A stretch of DNA of 64,000 nucleotides from Megaustenia siamemsis. Its lineage: Eukaryota > Mollusca > Gastropoda > Stylommatophora > Ariophantidae. Made by a program: the position numbers and the translations under genes. The notes under the pieces are model-generated. The model was not told the origin of the DNA, made no database searches, and saw only the letters and a program-made list of their open reading frames with translations. The stretch covers positions 17,565,296 to 17,629,295 of the forward strand of contig JAVIAB010000049.1 in the NCBI GenBank assembly GCA_032433765.1, in the 5' to 3' direction. This document shows, one piece after another, positions 45,230 to 56,489 of this stretch. The stretch's first letter is position 1; every line of letters starts with the position of its first letter.

Positions 45230-45900
45230 ATATCGTATGATGGAGAACAGATGGCTGTGTTCACTTTCTGTGCGGTTTTGCCTTATGTCTTTTGGTGTGT
45301 ACTGAGACTGCTATGATGGGGACTACAGCTACCTTTCTTTGTTTGGGAGATGAAATATAATTCGGATGATTTCACTGGCATGGGCAGTTGAGCGATTATG
45401 GATTTTAATTCATTTGCAGTGATACCGGGGTCTTCCATAACCATAACCATGTCTCCTCTGATTTTTTCAAGATTCTCGAGGAGGATATCGGAGCACCCAT
45501 GGATCTGTCCGGTATGTAGTGATGATGATCATAATTTTCTTAGGGAGGTTTCTCTCTCTTTCTCTGTGATCAGGACTCAATCAGAGTAAGGATTCCAGAC
45601 TCTCGCATGAAGTCAGCTGTCAGGCTAAGTGTGTTGATCGCCCCCACAGACAGAACATCACAAGTAGAGTTCGCCATATCCACTCTGATTGAACACCCGT
45701 TAATACGTTGCACTGTGTTCTGCACCAGTGGCCCAGTGCATCCGATTTCAGCCAGCATTTTATTCGGGTTTGCTTTCCCTAGCCTTTGATTGTCCCCAAT
45801 CTTCCTGCAAGGCAGCAGATGATCTTTTCTGTAGGGGAATTCTGCCCTTAGATGGTCGGCCCTCCCAGGTTTACGAGCACCATCTGCCCGAGTCACTAGA
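45230..45900 (-). mobile_element. Element H, longest copy
   Basis: The minus strand opens with RADGARKPGRADHLRAEFPY, RKDHLLPCRKIGDNQRLGKA, NKMLAEIGCTGPLVQNTVQR (108 codons), then a (GA)n stretch, then the section shared with 32346 (ccccggtatcactgcaaat in reverse). Coding status and family unknown. Confidence 0.6.
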
Positions 45901-45902
45901 GG

Positions 45903-46716
45903 TGACTAATGCAGACATGCACACACAAAGATATGAGATGTGACTAACACAGACATGCACACACAAAGATGTGAGATGTGACTAACACAGACACGCATGC
46001 ACAAAGATGTGAGATGTGACTAACACAGACACGCACACACAAAGATGTGAGATGTGACTAACACAGACACGCACGCACAAAGATGTGAGATGTGACTAAC
46101 ACAGACATGCACACACAAAGATGTGAGATGTGACTAACACAGACATGCACACACAAAGATATGAGATGTGACTAACACAGACATGCACACACAAAGATGT
46201 GAGATGTGACTAAAACAGACACGCACACACAAAGATGTGAGATGTGACTAACACAGACACACACGCACAAAGATGTGAGATGTGACTAACACAGACACGC
46301 ACGCACAAAGATGTGAGATGTCACTAACACAGACATTCACACACAAAGATGTGAGATGTGACTAAAACAGACATGCACACACAAAGATGTGAGATGTGAC
46401 TAACACAGACATGCACACACAAAGATGTGAGATGTGACTAACACAGACACACACGCACAAAGATGTGAGATGTGACTAACACAGACACGCACGCACAAAG
46501 ATGTGAGATGTCACTAACACAGACATTCACACACAAAGATGTGAGATGTGACTAAAACAGACATGCACACACAAAGATGTGAGATGTGACTAACACAGAC
46601 ACGCACACACAAAGATGTGAGATGTGACTAACACAGACATGCATGCACAAAGATGTGAGATGTGACTAACACAGACATGCACGCACAAAGATGTGAGATG
46701 TGACTAACACAGACAT
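45903..46716. repeat. Minisatellite, 38-base unit, about 21 copies
   Basis: The unit is gatgtgagatgtgactaaca + cagacatgcacacacaaa, with acacgcacgc and attcacac variants that recur in a fixed order at 46230-46370 and 46430-46560. Confidence 0.95.
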
Positions 46717-47050
46717 GTGGTTTGAATATGATTTTAACTATTTAAAAGTGCTGGTGCCACGATACAGACCCACAATGCGCTATTTTTGCTCTCAATCCCT
46801 GCATGGATGCAGCTTTATTTGTTTGGCTGGCAGGTATGCATGTTTGTATCTTTCAGTTATTTTGTTGCTTGTCCTATGTTTTTAAAGGCTGGATTGATGC
46901 CTTGGAAACAGTCCATGAGAGTTTCACAGTCGATAATGAAAAAAATATATATTCTTTTAACACTTATTATCAATAAAAATAATCACATTTCTACTACATC
47001 TTCATAACTTTTACAATATTCAAGGTGTATTTGAACTTCCTTGAACATCT
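46717..47050. other. Unassigned intron sequence
   Basis: No exon or repeat family recognised. Confidence 0.35.
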
Positions 47051-47054
47051 TAAC

Positions 47055-47465
47055 ATAAGGGTGTAAATCATAGACAATAGGACAACAGACAAGAAAATCA
47101 CTGGAGTCTGTAGAAATGTGGTTTTACAGAACAATGTTGAGAATACCATGGACAGCTAAGAAGAGTAATGAAAACATTCTAAAAGAGGTCAAAGCAAAAA
47201 GAGAGCTAATTTCCAATATTAGGAAGAAACAATCATCATTTTTGGCCATGTAATGAGAAGAGAACAGCTGTAATATATTGTAACAGCTGGGAAAATTGAG
47301 GGACAAAGAGATAGAGGGTAGCAAAGATAAAAAAGATACCAGACAGCTTAAGAGAATGGCTTGGCAAAAGGTCAAAAACAGAAATAATAAATAACTGTCG
47401 AGATAGAAAATTGTGGAGAGACATGATCATCTACACCAGCAGGCATGGTGCCTGATGATGATGAT
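47055..47465 (+). mobile_element. LINE-B2 copy, broken frame
   Basis: QQTRKSLESVEMWFYRTMLR, PWTAKKSNENILKEVKAKRE, then one-base losses in the HVM and GKIE regions. Ends ctgatgatgatgat. It stops about 30 bases short of exon 4's donor. Confidence 0.88.
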
Positions 47466-47492
47466 TATAAATTGTCACAACGGCTTACTCAC

Positions 47493-47644
47493 ATCAGAGT
47501 CTGAGCTCAAATCTGCCAATATGATACCAAACTCATCATCAGGCACAAAATACAAGGGAGTTAAGTCCGTAACAACCTTGGTGATATGTTTGACCTCTGT
47601 CTCACTCTGTACATGATCCAGACTATGGTGTGAGTCTGATTTCA
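47493..47644 (-). CDS. Host gene, exon 4 (acidic segment)
   Basis: Acceptor gtatttgcag ends at 47645 and the donor GAT|GTGAGT begins at 47492. TG joins G from exon 3 (Val), then KSDSHHSLDHVQSETEVKHI, TKVVTDLTPLYFVPDDEFGI, ILADLSSDSD in phase 0. 152 bases = 2+150. It ends in an acidic Ser/Asp cluster that exon 5 continues; such clusters are common casein kinase 2 targets (inference). Confidence 0.88.
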
Positions 47645-47696
47645 CTGCAAATACAAACCAAACAGTTCATTTTGTGCTTAAATTATCATCTCACAT

Positions 47697-48330
47697 TCTT
47701 CTTCTTCTATCTTTCAGTTCCCTGTGGAGCATAGGTCTTCAACAAACACTTTCCAAGCCGTTCTGTCTCTTGCCATTCTTTTAAGACCATTCCACGTCTT
47801 CCCCATCATCTTCATCTCTGCTTCTATCTGTCTTCTCCAAAAATTCTTTGGTCTTCCTCTTTGTCTTTTCCCTTGGGATTCCAAAAAAGGGCCTGTAGTG
47901 TAATACTCTCAGTTGGTATCCGCAGTGTGTGTCCTATCCAGCACCATCATCTTCACTGTATCTCTTTATCCACTGGTATTTGACTGGTACATTTCCATAA
48001 TTCTATGTTTGTGATTTTGTCCTGCCATTTTCATCCTTCTATTCTGCGCAAGCATCCATTACTAAAAGTCTGTATCTTTTATGATTGTCAATTTTATTGT
48101 TCTCCATGTTTCACAGCCATATAATAAGACTGATTCCTAGTTTTATTTGGTTATTGCCAACTGCATTAATTCTCAGTCCTAGCTGTTGTGATCTCTCAGC
48201 AAGTATGATCATTTTATCCTGCATCTGTTGATGGCTGTGTGATAGGAGAGCTATGTCATCAACAAAGACTAAATCATTAAGTTGCTTGGTTAGTGACCAC
48301 TGGATTCCATTTCTGTTGTTTTGATATCAT
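47697..48330 (-). mobile_element. LINE-C with a reverse-transcriptase core piece
   Basis: C-terminal part as in other LINE-C copies ([16 protein letters not shown], EDLCSTGN), then on the 5' side from about 48135 an RT core segment: GIQWSLTKQLNDLVFVDDIA, LLSHSHQQMQDKMIILAERS, QQLGLRINAVG. FVDD is the catalytic (F/Y)xDD box. The RT core joins the C-terminus by an internal deletion. Confidence 0.88.
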
Positions 48331-48654
48331 CTCACATACTCAAAATGAATTAGTCATACTTCTACAGAGGAGCATGTGGCCATGCAGTTAAAAACCACTC
48401 TTTCACTGGCTGAAAAGTGGACATACAGTGTTTGAAACCCATGGTAGACAAAAGGGATTTTTATTTCTATTGGGGATGAAATAAAAATCCTGAGTCCCAC
48501 ACGTCATGGCTTTAACCCAGCAGCCTTTATTTCTATGTTCCCATTAAGAGCCCCCTCCGACATACACAATCGGATGTATATGGCAGATAGTTTTTTTTAT
48601 ATGTTTATGGTAGGATAGTTTTTTTTTTTTATACTTCTACAGTCTCAAAATGTA
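48331..48654. other. Unassigned sequence, possible SINE remnant
   Basis: Contains agcatgtggccatgcagtta and gtgtttgaaacccatgg, faintly like a tRNA head, but nothing decisive. Confidence 0.25.
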
Positions 48655-49680
48655 ATACTTCTCATGGTAATTTTACTATATCCTATCCTGTCACATCCTA
48701 TCATATCACATCATATCACATCCCATGATATGACATCCTATCCTATCCTATCCTATCACATCACATCACATCATATAACATCCCATGACATGACATCCTA
48801 TCCTATCCTATCAATTCGTATCCTATCATATCCTATTAACATGCTATCCTATCACATTCTATCTTATCCCATCCTATCCTATCCCATCCTATCCTATTAC
48901 ATCATATCCCATTCCCATCCTATCCTAACCCATGTTATCACATCCTATACTATCCCATCCTATCCTATCACATCCTATACTATCACATCCTATCATATCA
49001 CATCCTATCCTATCACATCCTATACTATCACATCCTATCCTATCCCATCCTATCCTATCACATCCTATCCTATCCCATCCTATCATATCACATCCTATCC
49101 TATCCCATCCTATCATATCACATCCTATCCTATCCCATCCTATCCTATCCCATCCTATCCTAACACATCCTATCCTATCCCATCATATCCTATCCCATCA
49201 TATCCTATCACATCCTAACCTATCACATCCTATACTATCACATCCTATACTATCCCATCCTATTCTATCCCATCCTATCATATCCCATCCTATCCTATCA
49301 TATCCCATCCCATCCCATCCTATCCCATCCTATCCTATCCCATCCTATCCTATCACATACTAACCTATCACATCCTATACTATCACATCCTATCCTATTA
49401 CATCATATCCCATCCCATCCTATCCTATCCCATCCTATCTTATCACATCCCATTCCATCTTATCCTATCATATCACATCCCATCCTATTCCATCCCATCT
49501 TATCCTATCCTATCACATCCCATCCCATCCTATTCCATCCCATCCCACCCTATCCCATCCCATCCTATCTTATCCTATCCCATCCCATCTTATCCTATCC
49601 TATCACATCTCATCCTATTCCATCCCATCTTATCCTATCCTATTACATCCCATCCTATTTCATCCCATCCTATCCTATCC
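48655..49680. repeat. Pentamer-based satellite (TATCC/CATCC)
   Basis: About 1 kb of TATCC, CATCC, TATCA and CATCA pentamers, often as 10- and 15-base blocks (tatcctatcccatcc). Open frames here read only H-P-I-L-S or Y-P-I-S patterns. Confidence 0.96.
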
Positions 49681-49984
49681 ATGGCATCAGTTGTACTGCA
49701 GCATCTTTCAAAGTATATCATTGCTCAACACTGTTGACAAGGTCAACCTCTGTGCAAGCCCTAATCAGCAGTACTGGAAGAAATCCCAAATAACATCCAT
49801 TGAAAAGAAAGTGTTTCCGCAGTCTCACTTTCAATCCCGTTCCCTGGAAACACACAAAGAAAACAAACTTAAATACTTCGCAAAGGCCCAACGATATATG
49901 CCACTATTGTCAGCTTATACAGTTAACAAAGTCAAAATCCACACAAGTTATATTTGGCTGCACAGATGATGATTTCAATTGACT
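49681..49984. other. Unassigned intron sequence
   Basis: A plus-strand frame of 92 codons is open (starts MYCSIFQSISLLNTVDKVNL) but shows no recognisable motif and no splice context. It may be a transposon piece. Confidence 0.3.
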
Positions 49985-49997
49985 TTATTGAAAAGAG

Positions 49998-50245
49998 CTC
50001 AGTGGTTAGTGAACTGGACTACCACGGACTAGGGGTAGGGTTTGATCCCAACCGACGGCTTCTGGGTTCACCCAGCCTTAAATGGGTACCGGATTTTTTT
50101 ATGGGAAAGTAAAGCAGCACGGGCGTAATACCGACCACATTACCCCAAAAATCATGTGCTGAAGGTCTGTAAAATATAGGGTCACTAACACCATATTTCC
50201 CTATACGCCACTTGGCGTGACGGGGGTACTTTACTTTTACTTTAC
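49998..50245 (+). mobile_element. SINE1, plus orientation
   Basis: Starts within the A box (ctcagtggttagtgaactgg), B box ggtttgatccc, body and tail cgggggtactttacttttac. 13-base duplication ttattgaaaagag at 49985-49997 and 50246-50258. Confidence 0.95.
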
Positions 50246-50544
50246 TTATTGAAAAGAGAGTACACACAGTCACTTCATAACTCCATTTCACTCTAATAAT
50301 TAAAAAAACACATCAAGAACTGTCATAACAACAGAAAAATAATATTAGCAACTGTACTGCCTAAAAATCTGGCCACCATTTTTCATGAAGTCTATTTACT
50401 GAAATCTTAGTGGACTGAAATAATATCAGAAGTAGGCTAAATTAAGAAACAATTTTTAAAAAAAAATACAAGATTTTACAAAACACTGATGACTATACAA
50501 TGGTAACATATACAATTACTGAGACTCAGGATAAGTCTGTTCTC

Positions 50545-50700
50545 TCTTCTTCTACCTTTCAGTTCCCTGTGGAGCATAGGTCTTCAACAAACACTTTCCA
50601 AGCTGTTCTGTTTCTTGCCATTCTTTTAAGATCACTCCATGTCTTCCCCATCATCTTCATATCTGCTTCTATCTGTCTTCTCCAAGAATTCCTTGGTCCT
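50545..50700 (-). mobile_element. LINE-C 3' end, short
   Basis: Reverse of the LINE-C end: ttcttctacctttcagttcc, gtggagcataggtcttcaac, cttctccaagaattccttgg. Confidence 0.85.
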
Positions 50701-50869
50701 AGTAGACAAATGGTGAGTCGGCAACCCGGACTCCTTACAGCTTTCTCTGGATTGCATCATAAATCTCTTAGACAGACAGCCTTTATCTTTCCTGGATGGG
50801 GGATTTACTCTTATTCTTTTCTTTGACTTGTCCATGTTTGTGAAGTTTTATTGGCTTATTCTCTAAGAA

Positions 50870-51060
50870 AAATGAAATACCAATCAGTGGGAGGCGGAGG
50901 CACCTAACAGCAACAGAGCTGGCACCTAACAGCAACAGAGCTGATAACTGTAAGAAACTCATTTCTGATGGCTTGCACCAGGATCGGTGAACCAAAACCA
51001 TTTAGATCCTATTCCACCTCATCACAGTGCCTCTAGGAGCAGACTAAACAGTCTTGTGTA
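50870..51060. repeat. Dispersed repeat related to the 101-base array
   Basis: agcaacagagctg..., gcttgcaccaggatcgg, gatcctattccacctcatca, cagtgcctctaggagcag parallels 33860-33970. A 20-base piece (ggcacctaacagcaacagag) is duplicated in tandem. Confidence 0.6.
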
Positions 51061-51154
51061 GCCAAATGAGCAGAGTACTCAAAAATGCCATGCTGAAGAC
51101 AGGTATTTTGGCCAAATGGAGCAAATGTAACAGTTTTACTGAAAACCAGGAAGC

Positions 51155-51400
51155 TACAATAACTCAGTGATTAATAATCTGGACCATTAAGGACAAGAGG
51201 TTGGGTTCAATCCTAATCGACAGCTTCCAGGTTCACCAAGCCTTAAATGGGTACCAATTTTTTTTCTGTGAGAGTAAAGTTGTTCGGGCATAATACTGAT
51301 AACATTACCCCAAAAATCATGCGCCAAAGGTCTATAAAAAATAGGGGCACTAACACCATATTCCCTATACACCTGTGGCATGACATGGCTCTTTATTCTA
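51155..51400 (+). mobile_element. SINE1, old copy, plus orientation
   Basis: aactcagtgattaataatct, ttgggttcaatcctaatcga, ccttaaatgggtaccaattt, cattaccccaaaaatcatgc, actaacaccatattccctat. About 15-20% diverged by eye. Confidence 0.82.
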
Positions 51401-51514
51401 CTTGCTTACTGCTAAACACAACACCACGCATACTCACCCACATCACATCCTTTAGTCATCAGGTGATCGTAAGTGAAATGAAAAACAACAAAAAATTGAA
51501 TCTGGACCAACCAG

Positions 51515-52800
51515 TCCAAGTTATGCATGACAGATCAAACTCTAATCAAAACCATCCAGCCCATGTCATACATGACAGATAAAACTCTAATCAAAACCAT
51601 CCAGCCCATGTCATACATGACAGAAAAAACTCTAATCAAAACCAACCTGCCCATGTCAGGCATGACAGATCAAACTCTAATCCAGACCAACCATTCCATG
51701 TCATGCATGACAGATCAAACTCTAATCCAGGCCAACCATTCCATGTCATCGAATCAATTTAGAGGAAGAGGTATGTTTACAGCACTCGGAAAAATTGACA
51801 AATAATCAACAACAGAAAAAAATATGGACCAAAGCCATAATTTTCGTATTTTTTAGTTTCCATATTTTTTTCTGTTGTTGATTATTTGTCAATTTTTCCG
51901 AGTGCTGTAAACATACCTCTTCATTTGAATTGATTCACTGTATATCGCCTCGGAAGTTTCCCTCTATAATAATATTCATTTATTATTTGTTTCCATTCCA
52001 TGTCATGCATGACAGATCAAAATCTAATCAAAACCAACCAGTCCATGTCATGCATGACAGATCAAACTCTAATCCAGACCAACTAGTCTATGTCATGCAT
52101 GACAAATGAAACTCTAATCCAGAAAAAAACTGTCCATGTCACGCATGACAGATCAAACTCTAATCAAAACTAACCAGTCCATGTCATGCATGACAGATCA
52201 AACCCTAATCCAGACCATCCAGCCCATGTCATGCATGACAGATCAAACCCTAATCCAGACCATCCAGCCCATGTCATGCATAACAGATCAAACTAATCCA
52301 GACCAACCATTCCATGTTATGCATGACAGACCAAACTCTAATCAAAACCAAACAGTCCACATCATGCATGACAGATCAAACTAATCAAAACTAACCAGTC
52401 CATGTCATGTGTGACAGATCAAATTAATCAAAACTAACCAGTCCATGTCATGCATGACAGATCAAACTAATCAAAACTAACCAGTCCATGTCATGCGTGA
52501 CAGATCAAACTAATCAAAACTAACCAGTCCATGTCATGTGTGACAGATCAAATTAATCAAAACTAACCAGTCCATGTCATGCATGACAGATCAAACCCTA
52601 ATCAAAACCAAACAGTCCACATCATGCATGACAGATCAAACTAATCAAAACTAACCAGTCCATTTCATGCATGACAGATCAAACTCTAATCCAGACCATC
52701 CAGCCCGTGTCATGCATGACAAATCAAACTCTAATACAGACCAACCAGTCCATGTCATGCATGACAAATCAAACTCTAATCCAGACCAAATTATTCATGA
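51515..52800. repeat. Minisatellite, 40/45-base unit with an internal palindrome
   Basis: The unit is accaaccagtccatgtcatg + catgacagatcaaactctaa + tccag. Each contains the perfect 12-base palindrome gtcatgcatgac. 40-base units lacking 'ctcta' form a block at 52380-52680. Interrupted by an inverted repeat at 51750-51992. Confidence 0.95.
51751..51936. repeat. 78-base inverted repeat with 30-base loop
   Basis: Arm 51751-51828 (gaatcaatttagaggaagag ... aaaaatatgga) is complementary to 51859-51936 with only a few mismatches. The inserted segment is 51750-51992, flanked by ccattccatgtcat on both sides, though the array alone could supply that. The arm matches the SINE6 body at 28313-28395. Confidence 0.95.
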
Positions 52801-52907
52801 ACATGTAAATTGTAAACCATCACTGCCTTGTGGAAGTACCAGACATAAAAGAAAAGTTCAGATAACAGAGCCTTTGCAGAAAATGTGAGTAGATAGCACA
52901 CAAAGGC

Positions 52908-53075
52908 TTGGTAAGACATTCTGCATATGAGGAGAGGTATCCAGATAGGAAACTTTGACTTTCAAAGCCAGAAGATGTAGACCCAAGTGCTTGGTAAGAC
53001 ATTCAACATATGGGGAGAGGTATCCAGATAGGAAACTTTGACTGTCAAAGCCAGAGGATGTAGACCCAAGTAGCA
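52908..53075. repeat. About 83-base direct repeat, 2 copies
   Basis: gcttggtaagacattctgca and gcttggtaagacattcaaca begin two copies, each running through agaggtatccagataggaaa to gatgtagacccaagt. Confidence 0.92.
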
Positions 53076-53169
53076 TATGAATAGAAAGTGTACATGAGCA
53101 CAATACAACACGCATTGTACAACAAGCACTCAATCATTACAGTACCCATCATTCTGGACTGTCTATCAT

Positions 53170-53690
53170 CCATCTATCGATCTATTGACCTTTCAAGCCG
53201 TGGCTGGCCCATAGGACATAGACCCAGATACTCTTTCTCTTTTTCTAAATTTTGTTCCTAACAGTCTTAATCTTTGCAAAAAACATTTACCAAATCCCGC
53301 CATTTGTCTCTGTTCTGTGCAAGTATCTCAATCTCAATGAGGTAGCCGATTCCTGCTGCCTTTGCCTCTCTAATCAATGTTCTTCTCAGTATCTCTCTGG
53401 GTCGATGTCTTTTCCTCTTACCTGTTGTTTCCCACATGATGGCTTGCTATGCTACTCCATTATTGTCTCTTATCACATGTCCAACATATGACCATCATCT
53501 TTTCTTGATTACTGATGATATTAGTAGTTGATTGGCAATTTCTCTAATTTCCTCGTTTATTTTGAATTCGTTCCACGCTATACCAAGTATTTTCCTTAGA
53601 CATTTATTTTCCAATTGTTCAACTTTGTTTCTGTGCCTCTCATTTTCTAGCTCTCGCATGCATTTACTATCTATCATGGTCAAGGCTAAA
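53170..53690 (-). mobile_element. LINE-A, older copy
   Basis: Minus: LENKCLRKILGIAWNEFKIN, EEIREIANQLLISSVIKKR, then a broken frame. 3' end cgatctattgacctttcaag. Possible 8-base duplication tctatcat. Confidence 0.85.
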
Positions 53691-53994
53691 TCCCTTCCTC
53701 AAACATCAGAGACAATCCTGCATACCAAACTATAGAGCACCAAAGAAAACCTCAAACCTGTTCTCCTGTTTGTGACCATTGTTAGTCTAGACTTACATCA
53801 GTTAATAATTGATCATTGAAGAAGGAGATAATGTTAACAAATTCTCTCTATTGGCACGACCAGGGAGGTAACCCTAGTAAAACAAAAGACCAAGTCAAAA
53901 TATCCATGCAAGATTAGCAGGTTACTCCTGTTGGACAATTCAGCAAAGGGAAGGGAAGTTCGATACAGGCCTGGGCATGAAGGCTATTATTGAA

Positions 53995-54250
53995 TTATTT
54001 ACAGGTCATCATCATTGCACTTCGAACATATCCATTGGTGTTCAGATCCCATCCTCAGCAAGTCCCGCAGTGTCCAGTTAATGACGACCCCTGTTCTGTG
54101 CTGGTTGATAAGTCTTCTTACACACCCACTAAGTTTCTTATTTCTGGCTGTGCCCATCTTAACTCCCATCTCTTTTATCCAAAGGAGTGATGTGGACTCA
54201 TGGTTGTCAAAGTCCTGTGCCTTTCCCACATCTCGGAGTCTAAGTAAATC
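53995..54250 (-). mobile_element. LINE-R C-terminal fragment
   Basis: LRDVGKAQDFDNHESTSLLW, GVKMGTARNKKLSGCVRRLI, NQHRTGVVINWTLRDLLRMG, ICSKCNDDDL on the minus strand. Homologous to 12580-12830. Confidence 0.9.
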
Positions 54251-54254
54251 AGTC

Positions 54255-54532
54255 TGGTAAGACCAAACATCTGGTAAGACTGATTTACTTGAGGGAGATA
54301 ACTGAACTTCTATTTGAAAATCCAGCAAAGGGAAAGAAAACCTGATACAGATATAGACAGGTCTGTAAGTCTGGTAAGACTGATTTACTTGGGGGAAATA
54401 ACTAAAATGCAGCCTTGCTGGAAGGTCAAGTAAAACAGAAGTCTGAGAAAGGAGCCAAAACAATTGCAAAAGTTCTATGTAGGCAGTTCCAACCACCGCA
54501 AAGATCCATTTGGTGTGATGTACAGCGATAGT
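54255..54532. other. Local repeats before MITE-P1
   Basis: ctggtaagactgatttactt occurs twice (from about 54270 and 54370). From 54482 a 54-base unit (gcagttccaaccaccgcaaa...gtttaa) repeats about 2.5 times and is the MITE-P1 target. Confidence 0.7.
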
Positions 54533-55113
54533 TTAACTCTTTCAGTACAGAAGGTTTTTATCAATCCTGCGGTAGAGAATTCAGAGACAAAATTTTTCAT
54601 AGTAGTAGTAGTAAAGTACCCCTGTCACGCCAAGTGGCGTATAGGGAATATGGTGTTAGTGACCCTATATTTTACAGACCTTCAGCACATGATTTTTGGG
54701 GCAATGTGGTCGGTATTACGCCCGTGCTGCTTTACTTTCCCATTAAAAATCCGGTACCCATTTAAGGCTGGGTGAACCCGGAAGCCGTTGGTTGGGATCG
54801 AACCCTACCCCTTGTCCTTTGTAGTCCAGTTCACTAACTACTGAGTTATCGCGGCTCAAAATTTTTCATGGTTTTAAATATCATTCTACATGTTTATATT
54901 TATCTAACACTTAATATGTGATATTGGAATTTTTAGATAATTAAACAAGGTATTAGATTTCACCAATACCAAGATGATAAAAGACATGTAAATAGAATAT
55001 GGTTCGATGATGATTTACACTAATCAAATTGAGAGTGACGTACTGTGCGGCTAAACGTACGTGACTAAAATTTTCACGGCGCATGGTGCGTCGAAACGTA
55101 CGGAAAGAGTTAA
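54533..55113 (+). mobile_element. MITE-P1 with SINE1, in a TTAA target
   Basis: Left ttaactctttcagtac, right gtacggaaagagttaa. Without SINE1 and its duplication it is about 312 bases. Both sides carry the same 54-base host repeat, split exactly at TTAA. The unoccupied site gatagtttaagcagttcc is seen at 55163. Confidence 0.96.
54601..54857 (-). mobile_element. SINE1, full length, inside MITE-P1
   Basis: agtagtagtagtaaagtacc to tgagttatcgcggctc. 12-base duplication aaaatttttcat at 54589-54600 and 54858-54869. The site differs from that of the SINE in the 25470 MITE, so the two insertions are independent. Confidence 0.96.
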
Positions 55114-55217
55114 GCAGTTCCAACCACTGCAAAGATCCATTTGGTGTGATGTATAGCGATAGTTTAAGCAGTTCCCACCGAGATCCATAAAATTATAAGA
55201 ATAAATATTTGATTTAC

Positions 55218-55268
55218 CTGCGACCAAATTTGGAACTTCATTTCTTGAACTGGTGGTTGAAATGTTAT
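55218..55268 (-). CDS. Host gene, exon 3 (51 bases)
   Basis: Acceptor ttttgtttctccag ends at 55269 and the donor GCAG|GTAAAT begins at 55217. AT joins G from exon 2 (Asp), then NISTTSSRNEVPNLVA and a trailing G that exon 4 completes as Val. 51 bases = 2+48+1. It is a short Ser/Thr/Asn-rich piece and, being a multiple of three in length, could be skipped in frame. Confidence 0.85.
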
Positions 55269-55354
55269 CTGGAGAAACAAAAAAATTAACCAAATATATA
55301 ATCAAACAGAGTACATCAAATAGACTAACTTTGTATTGAAGTAAACAATATTAA

Positions 55355-56204
55355 ACAGTAAACAATAAATATAAAAAGAACTGAAGTCAATGGTCACAAC
55401 ATAAACAATATGCGATTTGCGGATGACACAGTCTTAATATCAGAGAGAGAGAGAATGAACTACAAGAAATGATAAACATAAAAGTAAAAGAAAGTAATAA
55501 GAAAGGTCTCAATGCAAATAATAAGAAAACAAAAGTAATAGTCATATTGAAGAAACAATCATCACCATCATGCAGCATAAAAATAAACGAGACAAATCTA
55601 AAACAAGTGCAATGTTTCAAATACTTGGGCACAATAATAACATCAGATGGGAGATGCACCACAGAAATAAAAAGCAGAATAGCTCAGTCCAAAATAGCAT
55701 TTAAGACAATGAAAAATATCTTATGCAACAAATCTATGTCAATAGAAATGAGAAAGATGGTTCATCGGTTCTATATAGAGCCAATTCTGACCTATGGAAG
55801 TGAATCAAGGACAGTAAACAAACAAATGAAAAGACAATTAGAGGTCACAGAGATAGGATTTCTCAGAAGAATGTTGAAAGTTTCCTGGACAGCTAAAAAG
55901 ACCAGTCAGGAAATCCTCAAAGAGGCCAACACAAAGAGGGAGCTCCTAAAATACATCAGAAAGAAACAATCACATTTTTCAGGCACATCATGAGAAGAGG
56001 AAAGTTAGAATACTTGGTTACAACAGGCAAAAGACAGGGAAAGAGGGATTGTGGGTGACAAAGAGAGAAAATACTAGGCAGCTCTATGTCATGGCATGGA
56101 AAACAATAAACAACAGAATTTATACGATGCATGGTGGATAGAAGATTGTGGAAGGACATGATCGTCTACACCAACCATTATGGCACATGATGATGAGGAT
56201 GATG
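55355..56204 (+). mobile_element. LINE-B1, longest copy, with RT catalytic box
   Basis: KRTEVNGHNINNMRFADDTV carries FADD, the reverse-transcriptase catalytic motif. It continues through LKQVQCFKYLGTIITSDGRC, KSRIAQSKIAFKTMKNILCN, ILTYGSESRTVNKQMKRQLE, GFLRRMLKVSWTAKKTSQEI, then a frameshift near 55975. Ends with a (GAT)-rich tail. 12-base duplication aaacaatattaa at 55343-55354 and 56205-56216. Confidence 0.95.
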
Positions 56205-56293
56205 AAACAATATTAATAAACAAGAACAATGGGATCAAGACCAAAATAAAACACACAGACTGTAAATGTTAAAGGAGATGAATCAAAATTTAC

Positions 56294-56442
56294 CTGCAGG
56301 AGTTGCAACAACAGTGCTGTTGCCAGATTTTTCAACATTTTCCTTCCAATCCCAGTCTGTTTGGGTGAACTCTGTAACAAACACAACTTTCCTTCCATCA
56401 AAGGCAGTTCGCTTTTCTGTTTTCTTCTTCAATTTTCGGCTC
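56294..56442 (-). CDS. Host gene, exon 2 (basic, then Trp-rich)
   Basis: Acceptor ttttatgcttcag ends at 56443 and the donor GCAG|GTAAAT begins at 56293. G completes AA from exon 1 (Lys), then SRKLKKKTEKRTAFDGRKVV, FVTEFTQTDWDWKENVEKSG, NSTVVATPA and a trailing G. 149 bases = 1+147+1. A Lys/Arg-rich run, shared with the end of exon 1 (VKKK-SRKLKKKTEKR), could act as a nuclear-localisation or nucleic-acid-binding patch (inference). Confidence 0.88.
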
Positions 56443-56489
56443 CTGAAGCATAAAATAGTTACCAAAAAAATTGTTTTGTTGTATATTTC

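Noticed and set aside
48664..49363. Frames of 143-184 codons reading HPILS / YPITS
   Set aside because: Pentamer satellite; any frame stays open because the units lack stops.
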